From Sphagnum compactum (Eukaryota > Bryophyta > Sphagnopsida > Sphagnales), in contig OZ234493.1 of NCBI GenBank assembly GCA_965153455.1, forward strand, positions 8,298,213 to 8,362,212: a DNA stretch of 64,000 nucleotides. The letters are read 5' to 3'. The translations under genes and the position numbers were made by a program. Every line of letters begins with the position of its first letter. The stretch's first letter is position 1. Of this stretch, positions 33,701 to 47,949 are shown piece by piece. The notes beneath the pieces were generated by a model that did no database searches, was not told the origin of the DNA, and saw only the letters and a list, made by a program, of their open reading frames with translations.

Positions 33701-36700
33701 GTCCTAGTCAGGTCCCTTTGGCTAGCTAGAAATTTACCCTCACAATTCTGTACGGTGCAATGATAAAATTTCTGCTAATTACGTTCTTTCTGTGACACTT
33801 TGAAAACATGTATACACGTAGAGCATGATCAACCATCAAGATGGACTTTCAAGGGTTTTTTCTGGGGATATGAAAAACACTTTAATGCCTGAAGTCCGTT
33901 ATTCAAGAAACTTGTAAATTCTGAGGAGATAATTCATGATTGTTGAAAGTTAGCACCATCATTACACTGAATCAGGCTTCAGCCATGCAAACCTTTTGTT
34001 CATGCCTCAACATCATGGTTTAATGCATGTGGCACAGCAAATTATGTTGCACCACCAAGCAGAGCTGGAAGCTGCTAAGAAGAAAATGGAATCTATTTCT
34101 GGACAGGTCACTTTCATCCTCGGTTCTCAAAACATTTTCCATCTTCTGTCTCCAGAGTTCTGAAGATCAAAGTAATGGAAATCCGTTGTCAAAAACGTTG
34201 TCAAAATTGGGGTCATTGAGCACATCTATGGCCGTGCCAATGAATCATCTTGTGGTCTGGAATTTCACACATTCTTCATCACAAGATAATAGCCATTTAC
34301 CTAAAGTAAACCGAATCAGATTTGGTAGAAACCAAAGTGTTATTCTAGTTCAGAACATATAATGTGGGTTCCAGTTGTACTTACTGTAAGTGAACCCACC
34401 AATTTTCTTTTCTTTTCTTTTCTTTTCTTTGCTTTATTCCCTGCCGTTGACAAATGTTTTAGACAATACAGCAAAATTTGTGCATTGACATGCATTTCAT
34501 TTGAATGCTTCTGCTAAAATGTGTGTAGTAGTTTGCCAACCTTTTGTGAGAGCATCTTTCAACATGCTTTTAGCGGTATACCAAGTAGGATCATGTTTGA
34601 TGCCATCATAAATGCAATACCTTCTATCCTGAAATCTCAACATCATTCTTTCACAATTCATTGCCGAGCTGTCCTTATCATAGCAGAACCTTGATTTTAT
34701 TGCTTGAGAATCTATATTTTGGTTGACTCTATTTGTTGTAGTGCCAGCTAGAATAAGGAATCTAATTAGAACCTGGCTTACAGGCTATTGTTGTTTGGGA
34801 ATATATTGAATGGATATGCAGGAGGAAGATATGCAGGGGTATCTTGAGGGATTAAATACAGCGGTGATGTTCTCTCCTCTGGTTTGCTTTCCAAATTGAG
34901 AATGTCTCTACTAGTAACACAAGAAGATGAAACCATAGTGTAGCTTGCTTCAGGTTAAGGTCCAGACTGATGAAGGAAAGATGAGAAGGTGTAAAAAAAG
35001 AGATTATGGAGTACAAATTATTGAAGGCAATTGAGAACAGAAATACTCAAGAGAACACCATGCAAGATATGAATTGAGATCAATGGAAACTTAATCTCAA
35101 CTTACATGCAAAAGTGTGGCATGGACTTTTACAATATGACTTTGCAGGCAACACAAGAGGAGGTATTTGAGGACAAGATTGGAAGTGGCAACTCTGTAAG
35201 TGAAATTGAAAACATCCCACCAAATATCAACAATTTTCATTCAGGTAGTTTCAAATGGGGTAGGACTCATCTCTACTTGTCATTCATCTTGTTCATCAAA
35301 TGAAACAAGGCATCTTCAAAGTGCACTTCAAACATGTGAGATGATAATTGTTGTGCCTTGCTGGACCATAAACTTGTCTTGTCCTTCAGTTTTCTTTGTC
35401 CTAACAATTTCTTTCTATTTTTCTAGGTTGCTAATTGTCCAGTTATGTAGAATTTTCAAGTGTTGGTTCCATTGTTGAATTGCAGGATATGAAATCAAAA
35501 GCTGGATCTCCTAATAGTGGTAAATGTGCAGCACTTGAATATAGATATATGCAGTTCCACATTGTGAAATCCATTGCCTCTAAATGCAAGCAATTAGTAC
35601 ATCAACTCTCTTAGAACAACCTAGACAATCACCCTGACTCTTGGGTAATATTGCCCACAAGAAATGTTTCTTATTGTCTTCTATGTTGAGCATCTCAGGA
35701 CATGGTTCTACTTAATCAAAAGATATCTCAATTATAATCACTCGACCAGACATCAGAATCCTTGTTTAGCTAGGCCATCTGATGAGATGGGCCAATCTTT
35801 TGGGGATATTTTGCAGCATCAATGGATACCAAGGGGCGCCAAGATGAGGGTGATGGCGATGGGTATGATGACAGTGATATAGGGGATGGGTATTCATCGA
35901 CTGCTGGAGCAAGAGGTGGTGGAGGATATTTGCTGGGGTACAATGAAAGCAACTCTGTGAAAAAGGAGATAGGGAGGGGGATGCGAGGAGGTGGAGATCA
36001 TATAAAGAAGGTGATTACTGTGGAAGCAGGTGGGAGTGGAGGAGCAAGACAAGGGTATGGACAAACAACAAGACAAGGGGATGTAGACAGAGTAGTAGGA
36101 GGTGCTAGTGGAGAAGTAATTGCACGAGGGTATGAAGATGGAGGAGGTGGAGGGTACAGAAGAGCAACAGGATATGGGGATGGAGACAGAGTAGGAGGCT
36201 ATGGAATAGGTAATAGTGGAGGAGGAGGAGGGTATGGAGGAGCAACAGGACAACAGGATGGAGACACAAGAGTATATGGAATAGGTAGTAGTGGGGGAGG
36301 AGCATATGGAACAACAGCAGGACAACAGAATGGGAAGAGAGGAGTTTATGGAGTACGTAGTAGTGTTGAAGGAGGAGGAGGGCATGGAGCAGCAGCAGGA
36401 CAATTAGATGGAGATGGAGGAGGTTGTGGTGATCATGGAGGATATAGGGCTATAAATGCATCAGAGACAGTCAAAAAATTCAAGGCAAAACCAGGCACTA
36501 GGAGCTGCACAGATAACAATGCAAGTGGGTACACTAGCTCAAGTGGTCATAGTGCAAGTGAATTCAGCAGTGGTGATGCAGACAATTTGTCAAGCTCTGG
36601 ACAGTCTTCCATATCTTCTGACATTCTTCCTTCAAGTGGAGATGAAGATCCAAGGCAAAGGCATATGTCTCCTTCTAAGAGCTCAAGGAATAACCGGAAG

Positions 36701-37821
36701 TCAAATTCCCTTTCAGGAAGGTCAATACTTTTGTTAGCAACAGATATTTCAGAACAAGAGTTGTCACATGGAGATCAATATACAAGAAGAAGCTTAGCTA
36801 CACAAACGGACATTGTTCTGGTCAGCTTCTTTGTTGTAGTGAAATCAAATGGGTATTACCATATATACATGGTTGAAATGAGTGGCTACAGAGGTGGAAA
36901 AATAGCAAACAAATCTCAAAATTTTCCTTGGAATGCTTGCTCAAAATAAAGATCTCCTTTGTAATAGCCCCAGTTGTGTGCCCAAGCTATTTATGCATTT
37001 ATGATATGAAAATTGGTGATGGATTTAGTTGTGCCTAATCATGTCTTGATTTTATTTGACAAGGGAGCCAATATGGACTTTATGAATGAAGATGATGACA
37101 ATGACAATAGCCTTCATGGTCATGAAGAAAACCATCGTGAAGAGCTCAGAAAGATGCGAAAAAAGATGGTAAAAACTCAATGCTATATAAGTCAATTTTT
37201 TATCTCCCACTTAACAAGTATTAGCTCATAACATGTTTGTTGTGGAACTAAGACTCATATTTGTGATTTGGTATGGGCCAGCTTAAGCTAATGAAGCAGC
37301 TACGGTTTTGGAGATCACGAAATTGGTTTTCACAACACCACATGTTAATTGACAGAAGCAACCCCAAAATTGCAGATACAACATCAGCTGATCATGCCAA
37401 TGCCAAGGTCCTCCAGGGTGTTATGCCCTTTCCTAAGTTGGAACCTCCTCCTACCAAGCATGCATGTGTCATGGTGCCAAAGGAACACCAAACAAATCCA
37501 CAGGCAGGCAGGCAGGCGAGAAACTTTCAGCTCCCTCAGCTTCAGCTAGAGAGATTGCAGCAATTGGGTGCAGGCCAATCCTCTCGACAAACCTCAGTGA
37601 GGGGATTCCATTCAGCTCATCCAGATATGTATTCTAACACATCTCTGAAACTTCGGTTTAGTCAGTTTCTCATTTGCAGTAGTAGATCTCCTGTTCAAAC
37701 ACATCGTGCAGCTCCTCTGCAGCAAAACATCAATAGGCGAACTTTGTACCCATCACCACAAAAGAACATCAAGAAAGTCTTGAAGAGTGCAACCTCCTCC
37801 TCGCAACATCGATATGAATAA
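30728..37821 (+). CDS. Uncharacterised multi-exon gene, ~1,038 residues, Gly-rich exon
   Basis: I do not recognise the family. Exons proposed from GT-AG signals and phase are 30728-30838, 30972-31299, 31513-31646, 31972-32229, 32560-32629, 33331-33515, 33639-33677, 34038-34106, 34156-34305, 34822-34863, 35148-35195, 35486-35519, 35817-36820, 37064-37168 and 37282-37821. The first nine join in one frame to 448 residues (MGRILVDNAKPRVGHVRSED at the start). They include a helical acidic stretch (MEKIDMRTAMLEELELAEDV), YIPRPYNVGDWRLPSSPAI and a short coiled coil (HHQAELEAAKKKMESISG). The 1-kb exon at 35817 encodes ~200 residues rich in Gly with Tyr, Gln, Asp and Arg, followed by a Ser-rich stretch. 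The last exon is Gln/Pro-rich and ends QHRYE. No signal peptide or membrane segment is seen. The middle exons (34822-35519) and the start of the last are least certain. It could be two adjacent genes. Confidence 0.55.
34405..34432 (+). repeat. (TTTTC)n microsatellite in an intron
   Basis: About five tandem TTTTC units lie in the presumed intron after 34305. No function is implied. Confidence 0.75.
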
Positions 37822-40229
37822 AGGGTTCACAGTGTGCATCTAGACTACATGGGCTTACAAGACTCTACGGGTAAATAACATTCAAATCTACATTTCTCTG
37901 TCTTTTTGGTACAGATTAGCTACATATAGTGGAGATCTTCTGTGAATTCATATAGTCATGAAAAGTGCTAAGTAATACCACCACCTACTTGCTAATTTTC
38001 TACATCACCCCCACATGTCGTAGTGATTCTGTAGCTAGATGTAGCGAAGCAGCTGGGATTTCTCATAGCAAATTTACTAAGAGGTTTGGAGATGCTTTGA
38101 ATTTTGTTGCGGGTCTAAATGTATAAAGTAAGAAAATCTTCCATCCCATCCAGTAGAGGTCATCACACAAATTTGAGGCCTAGACCTCTTGCAACTTCCC
38201 AGGTCCTATCAAGTCTTTCATGGGACCCTAGATTTCTTGGGTTCTCTCAACTTCCCTAGCCCCCAAACTTCCCCCATTATAGGTCTCCTCCCTTGATCCT
38301 AGCTTCTTGGGTTCACCTAGCTTTTCCAGATCCCCCCAAAACCCCTTGGATTGACATCTTTCCCCATCCACTTGTGCCCGAATTTCATCTCTACATCACA
38401 TACATCCATCCACCCTACAAGGATATCCATCCTATTTCCATTTTGAAAGATGAAGTGAAAAGCATTGCACTACTTTTATGACTTGTGACAGTTATGAACT
38501 GTGATTTTAGGGGACTTGAATTTTGGAATTAGGATTCATCAGTGCTCGATTTCCTAAAGTAGATCAATTGAATGTGATTTTGCACTTCTTCCATTTGGGA
38601 CCAAAGCTTGTTTCCAATGCACATTGGCATGTGGTGCTATTCACCTCTCCTATTCACCTCTCCTATTAATTAGATGAGGTGCTTCCCAAGTTCAATTTTA
38701 TATGTTTTTTGCAACAAGTCAATGAAACTATGGATACTCCCCAAAATAGAAGGTTCTATTTTAAAGTATAGAACCTTCTATTATACGATTCTAGAAAGCA
38801 TATGGCATAAAAGTGAGGTGTTATGGAGAACATGTTGGGGAACACATTGGGAACCTGATGGGAACCCATTGGGAACTTAAAGGGAACATAGTGAGAACAC
38901 ATTGGGAACCAGGAAATATGAAAAAAAAAATCCCCCCCCCCCCCTCCTTCCTTCCCAAAAAAAACTTTAAAAGGGAAAAAGCAAGGCACCTTGAGTGCAT
39001 GTTTGGGCCTTCCCATCGGCTGCATGAAATTTCTCTTCCCAAAAGAGTTTGTCACTATTTTTGGCCTGGCCTAATACCCCCCATGCAAGGAACAATCTAC
39101 CTATTTAGGCTTCATGTGGCTACCCCACTCTCAAATGTCAAAGCCCCAAACATAAGCCCCAGTTCCATAACAAATGTTAATGTCATCAACATTATGAGGC
39201 CAAGGGCTTACAACTTAGAGCACTTTGTACTCCAGAAGACCCAAAATCCAATAAGTTCATCCCTACTTAGAACTTTCAAGGTATGGGCATAACCCCTTTG
39301 TTGTCATGGCAGGGCATCCATTTGGCTAAATGTCTTGTAAAATGATTCAAAACAATTTTTTTGTTAAATCTTTCAAAATTCCCCAAAATTTCCTGGATTG
39401 CAATATTTAATCAACCTGCCCCACTGTTTTTTTCTAGTTTTTTTCTTCTTTTTCAATTTTGTGATGTTGCTCAAGTGGTCATCATCCAATAAGTATATTT
39501 AGCCAACATTTGGCAATACTCGAAATATGAAAGTAGAAAATCTTAAGCATCCTTTCCACATTGTAAGCAATTGTGGCAATCTTTGATTTTTTTCCCAAAT
39601 ATATATGGAATTTGAGATGGAATATTCTTTTGCCCAAAAAAAAGTTGCAAAATGGCAAAAATTTACCACCAAAGAAATCATGGACTTGATCATGATCGTT
39701 TGTGATGTCAAATTTAGAGTTTGACAGATTATGGAACATAGGATTGGATGAATGTGCTCCTAGTTGATCATATTAAGCCACATGAACTCACATTGAAAAG
39801 AAAAGGTCAAAGTAACGATTGATGATATCATTGATTTTTTAAGTTAATTAAAATGCAAAGATTGATACATTATGAGAAAAAGAAAAAGAAATGAATTGCA
39901 ATGACCACTTACAACTCATTATATTTTTATGTTATGATTCCTATCAGACAAGTTGCATGAATTACAAGAGTTGCAACTCATTGTATATATGGTGCAATTC
40001 ATTGCAACTCAATTGCAAATCAATTACAACTCTATCGAAAAAACTCATTTTCAACTATTATGCAACTCCATTACAACTACAACCATAGTGTCATGCTAAT
40101 GTTATTAATTTTCATCCATCCGTTCATATTTGACATGTGATAAATGAAGGATTTTAAATCTATATTTTTTTTTTGAAATATTGATTCTCATGTCTATTGT
40201 GATTGTTAAAGATGGTCTTAGATTATGAC
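37822..40229. other. Intergenic DNA downstream of the unknown gene
   Basis: The first few hundred bases are probably the 3' untranslated region. An ~80-bp imperfect duplication lies at about 38210-38340 (GGACCCTAGATTTCTTGGGT and GATCCTAGCTTCTTGGGTT). A GGGAAC-type short tandem repeat follows at 38820-38915, then a C run (about 38931-38944). The rest shows no gene. Confidence 0.4.
38820..38915 (+). repeat. Short GGGAAC tandem repeat
   Basis: The words TTGGGAACC, TGGGAACCC, TTGGGAACTT, GGGAACATAG and GAGAACACA follow one another about every 10-15 bp. The open frames across it are a result of the repeat. It is non-coding. Confidence 0.7.
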
Positions 40230-41950
40230 ATGTGGCACAATATTAAAAAATTCCCCCAAGGCATATTAATTGAATTTTGAAAAAAAAACAAATATCTATT
40301 TTAATAATTAAGTAGGTCAATATACAGCCATTGGTAGGTAGGTTCATAGGTCCTAAGACCTACATACCTACATTACATACTTATTTATTTACCTACTTAC
40401 ATAGGTAGGTAAAATAATAGGATTTACTTACTTATGTAAATAAGCAAGTACATAAGAAAATACAAGATTAGGTGAATTAAAGAATAATTATGTAATTTCT
40501 TTTTTTCATTTTATGTTTGCCTCTAAGGTTAAGCTTTTTTGAATTCATCCTAAACTCGCACATGTATTTTAATACAAGAACATAAAAGAACACCTTCTTT
40601 ATATAATTTGTGAGATGAGATTCAAAAACAAAACAAATTAGTTAAATATTTTAGTTATTTTTTTGTTGCAAATTGAATTGCAACTACAAAAAGATTTCCC
40701 ACATCCTTTATATATATTTTTAATTATGTAAGCCATGCAATTAAATTAATTATTATCTAATACTTATATATGTGAATTAATTATTTAATATTTAATTATC
40801 TGAAATAGTGATTTTAATTAATTAATTTAGTTCAGATAATTAATTATCAAAAAAAATTATCCGATTTTATCCAAAATAATTATCTGAAAACTAAATTTCT
40901 GAATTAAATATCTCATAATTTAACGTTTGGATCCATTATTTGAATTAATTAGTTCAATTCAAATAATTATTTAGTTAGTTGATAAATTTAGATGATTGGT
41001 ATAAGATAATTAATTATTTTAATTAAAGAAATAAAATTTAATTTCAAAATAATCAATCTAATCATCTAATTTGTTTGTTAATTACTTCAAATAATTAATT
41101 ATTTCATTTTAGATAACTTATTATCAGATGATTTATTTTCTAAATTCATATAATTATTTATTTATTATCTGAATTTTTATTATTTATTTTAATTAACTAA
41201 AAAATTAATTATTTAAGTAAAATTTATTTAAAACTCACATTAATAACTAATTATTCATTTAAACGTAATTATTTCATAATAATTAAGTAAATTACACATA
41301 TTAATTAACATTTAATGATGAATAAATTACTGAAAATAACCCAATACTAAAAGTTTAAAATTTAATATGAATTTGGGTAGAAAACATTAGGTCTAAATAC
41401 GAATATCCATGTCTACACCCAAATTTTATTTTTAATATAATATACACATTGCTCTTAGTTTCACATTTAAGTTAATTATATGTATCTAGAGAAATTTTTT
41501 AATTAATTTAAATAATTAATGATTTGGTAATTGTTTATGATATAATAATTATCTTCATTCATCAATTTAATTCATTATTAAATATCCCCAACCTAGATAA
41601 ATATTTATCTAAATATTATTTGACGAGTAATGATTTTTTTTATACATCCATATTATTCAATTTAATTAGCATAATTAGTTAGTTAGTTATTTTTAAATTA
41701 ATTATATGAATTACATTTATTCATTTATATTATTTTTGAATTATTTAGTATAATTAGTTTTTTCATAATAATTAAATTTATTGAGCACAATTAATATTTA
41801 ATAATCAAATTATTGAAACAATAATTTTTAATAAAATATTACATATGAATTTGTATCTTTATTAAATTATAAGTTATTACACAATAGTAACAATATAGTT
41901 GAACAGTAATAGTTCAATAGTGCTGCACTAGTGATTTTACTAGTTATATC
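40230..41950 (-). repeat. AT-rich dispersed repeat, right (inverted) copy
   Basis: Read on the minus strand, about 40735-40230 repeats the order of blocks seen at about 680-1150. The order is a Leu-poor AT block, TATATAAAGAA..GTG, AACCTTAGAGGCAAACATAA, TAATTCACCTA and GGTA/TACC words. 40740-41950 is AT-rich TTAATTAA DNA like positions 1-660. No gene or transposase is visible. Confidence 0.55.
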
Positions 41951-44900
41951 AATGGGAATTATAATTGAAAACTAGTTATGAATGTATCTCATAATGGGTC
42001 GTGGAAATGCAAAAACGCAGCATGATTGCATGTATATACGTTGTACACTAATTGCAACATAATTTTTATGTCAGTGGTACATTTACAAAGGTTTTAAAAT
42101 AGTTCCCACATGTAATTACATTACAACTCTTCAAAAAAATGAAACATGGTTGACTACAAATGCATATGGTGTGTACAAATTATTGTATAAAATACCCATT
42201 TTCAACTCACTTACAACTAAGTAATTTTCTAATGTGGTAATTTATTTATTAATCCCCCATATTTTCAAACTGGTAGTTGCATAATAATTGTACTACCAAA
42301 TGGATAGTTACACAATAGTTGTATACGAATTCTTTTTTGAATTCTAGTTGTAAGGCAATGTGATTTTGAGAAACACAATTTCTCATAGTGATAACTGTTG
42401 GGGCTAGTAAAAATAATAGTTGGGGGATGGTGTACGTGTCCTTTCCCTAACTCACCTGAAAAGGTTATTGAATTGCATATTTGATCTTACATGTTGAAAA
42501 TGGTGGAAATAATGGGCGGTTGGGGGATGATAAAGTACACAGTTTGAATTTGAATTTGAATCTTTTCATTTATTTTATAGTAACACTAGTATCAATATCT
42601 ACAACACTCATGTTCCAATGTGCACAAAGGTGATCAAACACTCTTTGTTTTTTAAATATGTTAAAAAACCTTCAACAAGGTGATTGAAGGAGCTTGAACT
42701 CATTGGGACAAAGAGGAAGTCTTGTCATGAAAACAAATTCTCTTTTTAAAAAATGGTTTGAAGGAACTTGAATTCATGCAAAAGGGAAGGAAGTTTTTTA
42801 AGGTAAAGATGGACCATTTAGTTTTACATTAGTAATAAAAGATTGCCCAAGTTGCAAATTTCCATGCCCAAACCAAATAAAGTGACAACGCTATTTTTAA
42901 GAGTTCAATGCAAAAGTAAAATTTATGATAACTTAAGTTGGTTGAGGAGTTTTTAATTTTATAAGTTCACCCAAAGGTTAAGGATGGTGTAGATTGAAGA
43001 AATAAGGTTAAGGGAATTGAGGAAAACAATTGGGGAAGCTAGTTTAACTTTTAATATTGCATTGATTCCATATGTCCAGATGAATTCCAAACATGGAAAA
43101 TGATTACAAACAAATTTTAAGAATTCATATAGTGATAAATAAATCCCTATATACATACCTTAAACAATTGTTGTTGGACATAAAAAATTCATGTCTTTAT
43201 GACATTAAAGTCATCAACAACATTATCACAACATTGGTGAAAAATTACACGGGAAAGGTACCGTAAAATGGATTGGATGTAACAAAAAAAGGAGGTAGGG
43301 AGACTAACTATTTGGACTTCTTTACCCCACACAATATCTACCATAGATTTCTCAACACATTCCTCACCCTTCTTGTCTTCGCAAATCATGCAATGCACCT
43401 TATCCTTAACGCCTCAATTGTCATGTTATTGCCCAATGAGGCTCAAATCTAAACCTATAGCTCTTAAGTTTATGTCATTTCCTTCATCATGGATTTATGC
43501 AATTCCAACAACACATTTTAACTCCAACCTAGCCAAGGTGCTTCAATATTCATTTCACCCCAACCCGTTCACCATACAATTCAACAAAGACATGTGCATT
43601 CTAAGGGAAAAAGATTGATGACATCAAAGTTGCAACAAAATGTTTTTGACAAATGCCCTTAAATCTCCACTTTTCACATAAGCACATGTAGCCAACATAT
43701 ACATCAAATTCACCATGGATGTAAAACACATAATCCTACCAAATTTGTTCACAAAGATCCTTGATCATCATGGGCTACCATGATAATATTCTTACCACCT
43801 ACCAAAAGCATCAAACCCCAATGCATGTATCACATTCAAAATGTTGCAACCATGGACAAGATAGTATCTTTCACACAATTACAAAAACATGGTTTTTTCA
43901 CTAATAACATCAAGATTAAAATGAATGTTAAGTCAAGTTCATTCGTTTGAAATGACTAATTATGTTCAATTTGACTAATATCAAAACTAGGTATGGCTAT
44001 TTTGATTTTAAAAACTAACTATCTAGTGAAAACAAACATTATGTTGGACACATGGTGTACATGGCACCCACATTGAATTATCTGACTTGCCTGATGCACT
44101 AACATGCGTGAAATCAATCATTTAGATATGACAATTAATCATGACTGTAATGTTATTTTTGATGATTTGTCAATACTAAAATAACAAAAATAATATATTT
44201 AAATTTTTGAATTGAATTATGAAAAAAAAATGAAAGTAAATTATAAATAGCATTTTTTCGTTTTTTAATTATTCAAATAAAAATAAAAAATAGTGGAAAA
44301 CATTGAAAATATAACAAAATGACATGTGAAAAAACAAAAGATCAATTTGAATTTTTTTCAATTTATGAAAAAAACATAACTAATGTTCATGTCAAGTGAG
44401 GTGATTTTTTTATTTTTTAATTTCCTCTACAAAATTAAAGACGTGTGAATTTTAATTATATAATTTTCAAAGTGAAATTAATTTCATTGTGATATTCTTA
44501 GAAATAAAATTTTAATACAACTACTATACTTTTTTTTTCAAAATTCAAAACATAAAAGTCAATTTAATGTTTTACCATTTGGAATTTGGAATTTTATATG
44601 ATTCAATATATTCATTGTAGTAATCAAAATTAAAGTGAATTACATTGAATAATGATATTAAATATGTACATGTGTAAAAAAAATTCTTTTTAAAATTTTA
44701 AAATTTTATAATAATTAAGGTTCTAATGTGTGATATTAAAAAAAAGGTGTTTATACATTTTGGAATCATAGTTGATATCACCACGTGAAGTGACAGTTGA
44801 ATGGTATTTAGGCTTTGAGTTGTGAATGAAAAGGTGAAGCTTCAAACTTCACTTTGAACATGTTGTGCCGATGGCATCATCATAATAACCTATTGTAATT

Positions 44901-47900
44901 TTGCCAAACTATATATATATAATGAAAATGGAATCAAAGGTTTAACGTGACATTTGATTCATCCATAGGTTAATATAAAAGAAAAAATATATTACTATTG
45001 TTATTATTTTAAAATATACTAAATTAACATTGCCACGTCAACTAATTGCCATTTCAAATGATCACATCAATTAGTATATTTTGTCATCTTAGTCATTTTG
45101 GACAATCATTTTAATAAAAAAATCAAAATTTTGGCATAAATGACTAGTCCAATGTGACTAAGGACAAATTTTTGAATAAAATTTCAGTCATAAAAAATGT
45201 AAAACAACACACATTTTTACATGTAAAAATTTCACATGTTTAAAACAAATTTTACATGTTCATCAAACCTAAGGCCATTCCCATCTGAATTGTAGCAATT
45301 TGGACCAATGTTCCATTGTTTAATCTACCTATAGACTTGAATACACCGAATTATATTTTAACTTTGATCTCCTTATCAAAATTGCAAAAATCTAACTAAT
45401 CAAATCTATTTAATACACCACCTCCTTCTTTGTTATTTGCCATCATTCATTGGTTCTTCAAATTAATTGTTTGTTTTACCTCATATTCCATCTAAATTAA
45501 AATAAGTAAATTTGATATCTTTGTCACCAACTCAACAACCTTTGCACCTCTTCTATTCGATTATTTGGATGCTCTCTACTTCATCCATAAACTTCCCAAA
45601 GCAAACACAAATTCTTTATTAAGACCAAGAGGAATCCCCTTAGTTTGTTTAGCAATTCATATGTAGCTAATTTTTCAAAAATCAAACCATGTTAAGTAAT
45701 TGCAAGGAATTCACACTTGAGGGTTGAAAAGTAACCATTCACTAAACAAACCCAAAAATTACACAATGGACACCATTTGGTGTTACATGCACCTATGAAC
45801 TTGGACAAAACAATGTTTAATGTGAAGACAACTAAATGGTGCATGAAATATTTGTGTCACTAAATTGGATGATTGTTAAGGATGCAATGCCCCATGCATA
45901 ATTTGCTTCATTTATAATTTGAATGATAGGATGTTTAACATGGCATCAAATTTTGGACAATTTTATAATTAGAGGCCATTTGAACTTATTTTTATTAGTG
46001 TGACATCATTTTTTCCTTCAATTCAAGACTTAACCTTATGGAATGTTGGAATTTTAAAAACACAAGAGAAACATGGAATCATTGGAAAATATATTACTTG
46101 TACTTTTAAAAAGAAGTTTCAAATGTGGATTTTAATTATCATTTCCCATCTTTCAAAATGAAACGTAAATTCTATAACTTAAGGTCCATTATGAATATTA
46201 GAACATTACAAATTCATGTAATGCCAACTAGTGTGGCATGTACCACCAACCCAAGTGTGAACATGACTATGTAATTGCTCCAAGGGTTAACATGACCTTC
46301 ACAATAGAGCCCAATTGTGAAAAAATAATTTTTAGTGACATGTATTAATCAAAATTCAAGCTATTATTGTACATGGTTTATTGTTGTTTGGTTTATGTTT
46401 ATGAACATTGATAGTCAATGTAGGTGTCATATTACATAACAAATGATACCAAGAGCATGGTGGGAGGCATTGCGGTTTAGGAAATCTCAACCGGCAAACC
46501 AACAAACTGCCTTCCTTAATAAATAGATGTTGCAACATTCTATTCTTTGATGTGTATGATCCAAGTGTGTATAAAGGTTTGTTGTTTACATGATGCAATG
46601 ATATTTTGTCATAATTTATATGTATTGTCTATTAAACACCTATGGAATGGAACTAAAATTCTTGTTTGTGATAAGTGTCATGCACACCATATTGACATGT
46701 ACACCTATCATTGTCCACAAACACAAACCAAATAATAACAAACCTTCATATCAAACCAAAAAGATTACTCATTTACCAAGAGGAATTTAAACCCAAAACT
46801 TTATATGATAACAAACAAATAACTCACAAATGTCTAATATTACACTTGGGTTTAAATTCTTTAAGGTGTACCAAAATTCTATTACAACTTCACCTTTTTT
46901 AAAAAAAATTCCTAGTTATTTTTTTACCATGTAAGTACACAAAATGGATGATAATGATGGAATTTAGAATTGTTGTGGATTGAAATATGGTACACATGAA
47001 ATATTTGACATTTTTTTATTCATTAATATTGATGGGGATCAAAATATAGGGGAAAAAATAACAACATTAAAGACTAGGTCCTTTTTGTCCTCAATCATAC
47101 ACTTTAAAGGATTTTAACCCACTTGAACAAGAAACAAATAATTCACAAATGTTTAATACTACACTTGAACAAGTTTTGGACTTTCAAAAACCAAAAGTGA
47201 AACTCCAAAGCAAAACAAAGTGGATAACACCCCTCAAACACAAAATAATCCAAATTATGTTCTCATTAAACCAATTTGTATGACTAATCCAAACCCAGTC
47301 CAATTTATATCTAAATTAAACTTAGTGAAATTGATTAATACTAGAACCCCTAACACATTTTTAAAACTTTGTGACACATACATTTGCTTGGAAATTTCCA
47401 TTCAATTTGGTTATTTTGTCTTGTGGAAAATGGAACAACATAATGAAAATGAATGTAAATAAATGCAAAATGAAAATTTCATGAATGAAATTCAAATAAA
47501 ATAAAATAAAATGGAAAATAATTTGAAAAAAATCCAAGTTAGCAAACAAAAGTAAGTAGAGTGCCAAGGAATGAAAAGGAAAAATCAAATTCAATCTTGA
47601 AAAGTGGAAAGGTGGAAAGGTAATAACAAAAATGTTTTATGTTGGGGATTTTTTGCGTCAATGATAACAATGATATGGATGGTAATGATCCACAAATATG
47701 AAATTTAAAATCATCCAATTATTTTTTTCAATCCAAAAATTCAAACAAAGAAAATATTAATATCTTATTATAAATGTAATGGAATAACTACATTGAAAAA
47801 ACCTGTGTATGCAAAAAAATCAATTATTTCCAAAAGGTTTGGAAAGGAGGTGAACAATCCATTAGAAGAAAATAATAATAATAAAAAAAACCTACAAAAG

Positions 47901-47949
47901 CAATGCCAAAGGTATTTGAGTCATTAATATGAAAAAAGTTGGTGTAAAA
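41951..47949. other. AT-rich intergenic DNA, no gene seen
   Basis: About 6 kb contain only short open frames without family resemblance on either strand (for example minus 43189-43398 and plus 43373-43618). The sequence has no obvious terminal repeats or arrays. It may contain older unrecognisable transposon remains. Confidence 0.4.

Noticed and set aside
35894-36403. Ser/Cys-rich frame on the minus strand
   Set aside because: It is the antisense shadow of the glycine-rich exon. It has no splice or family support.
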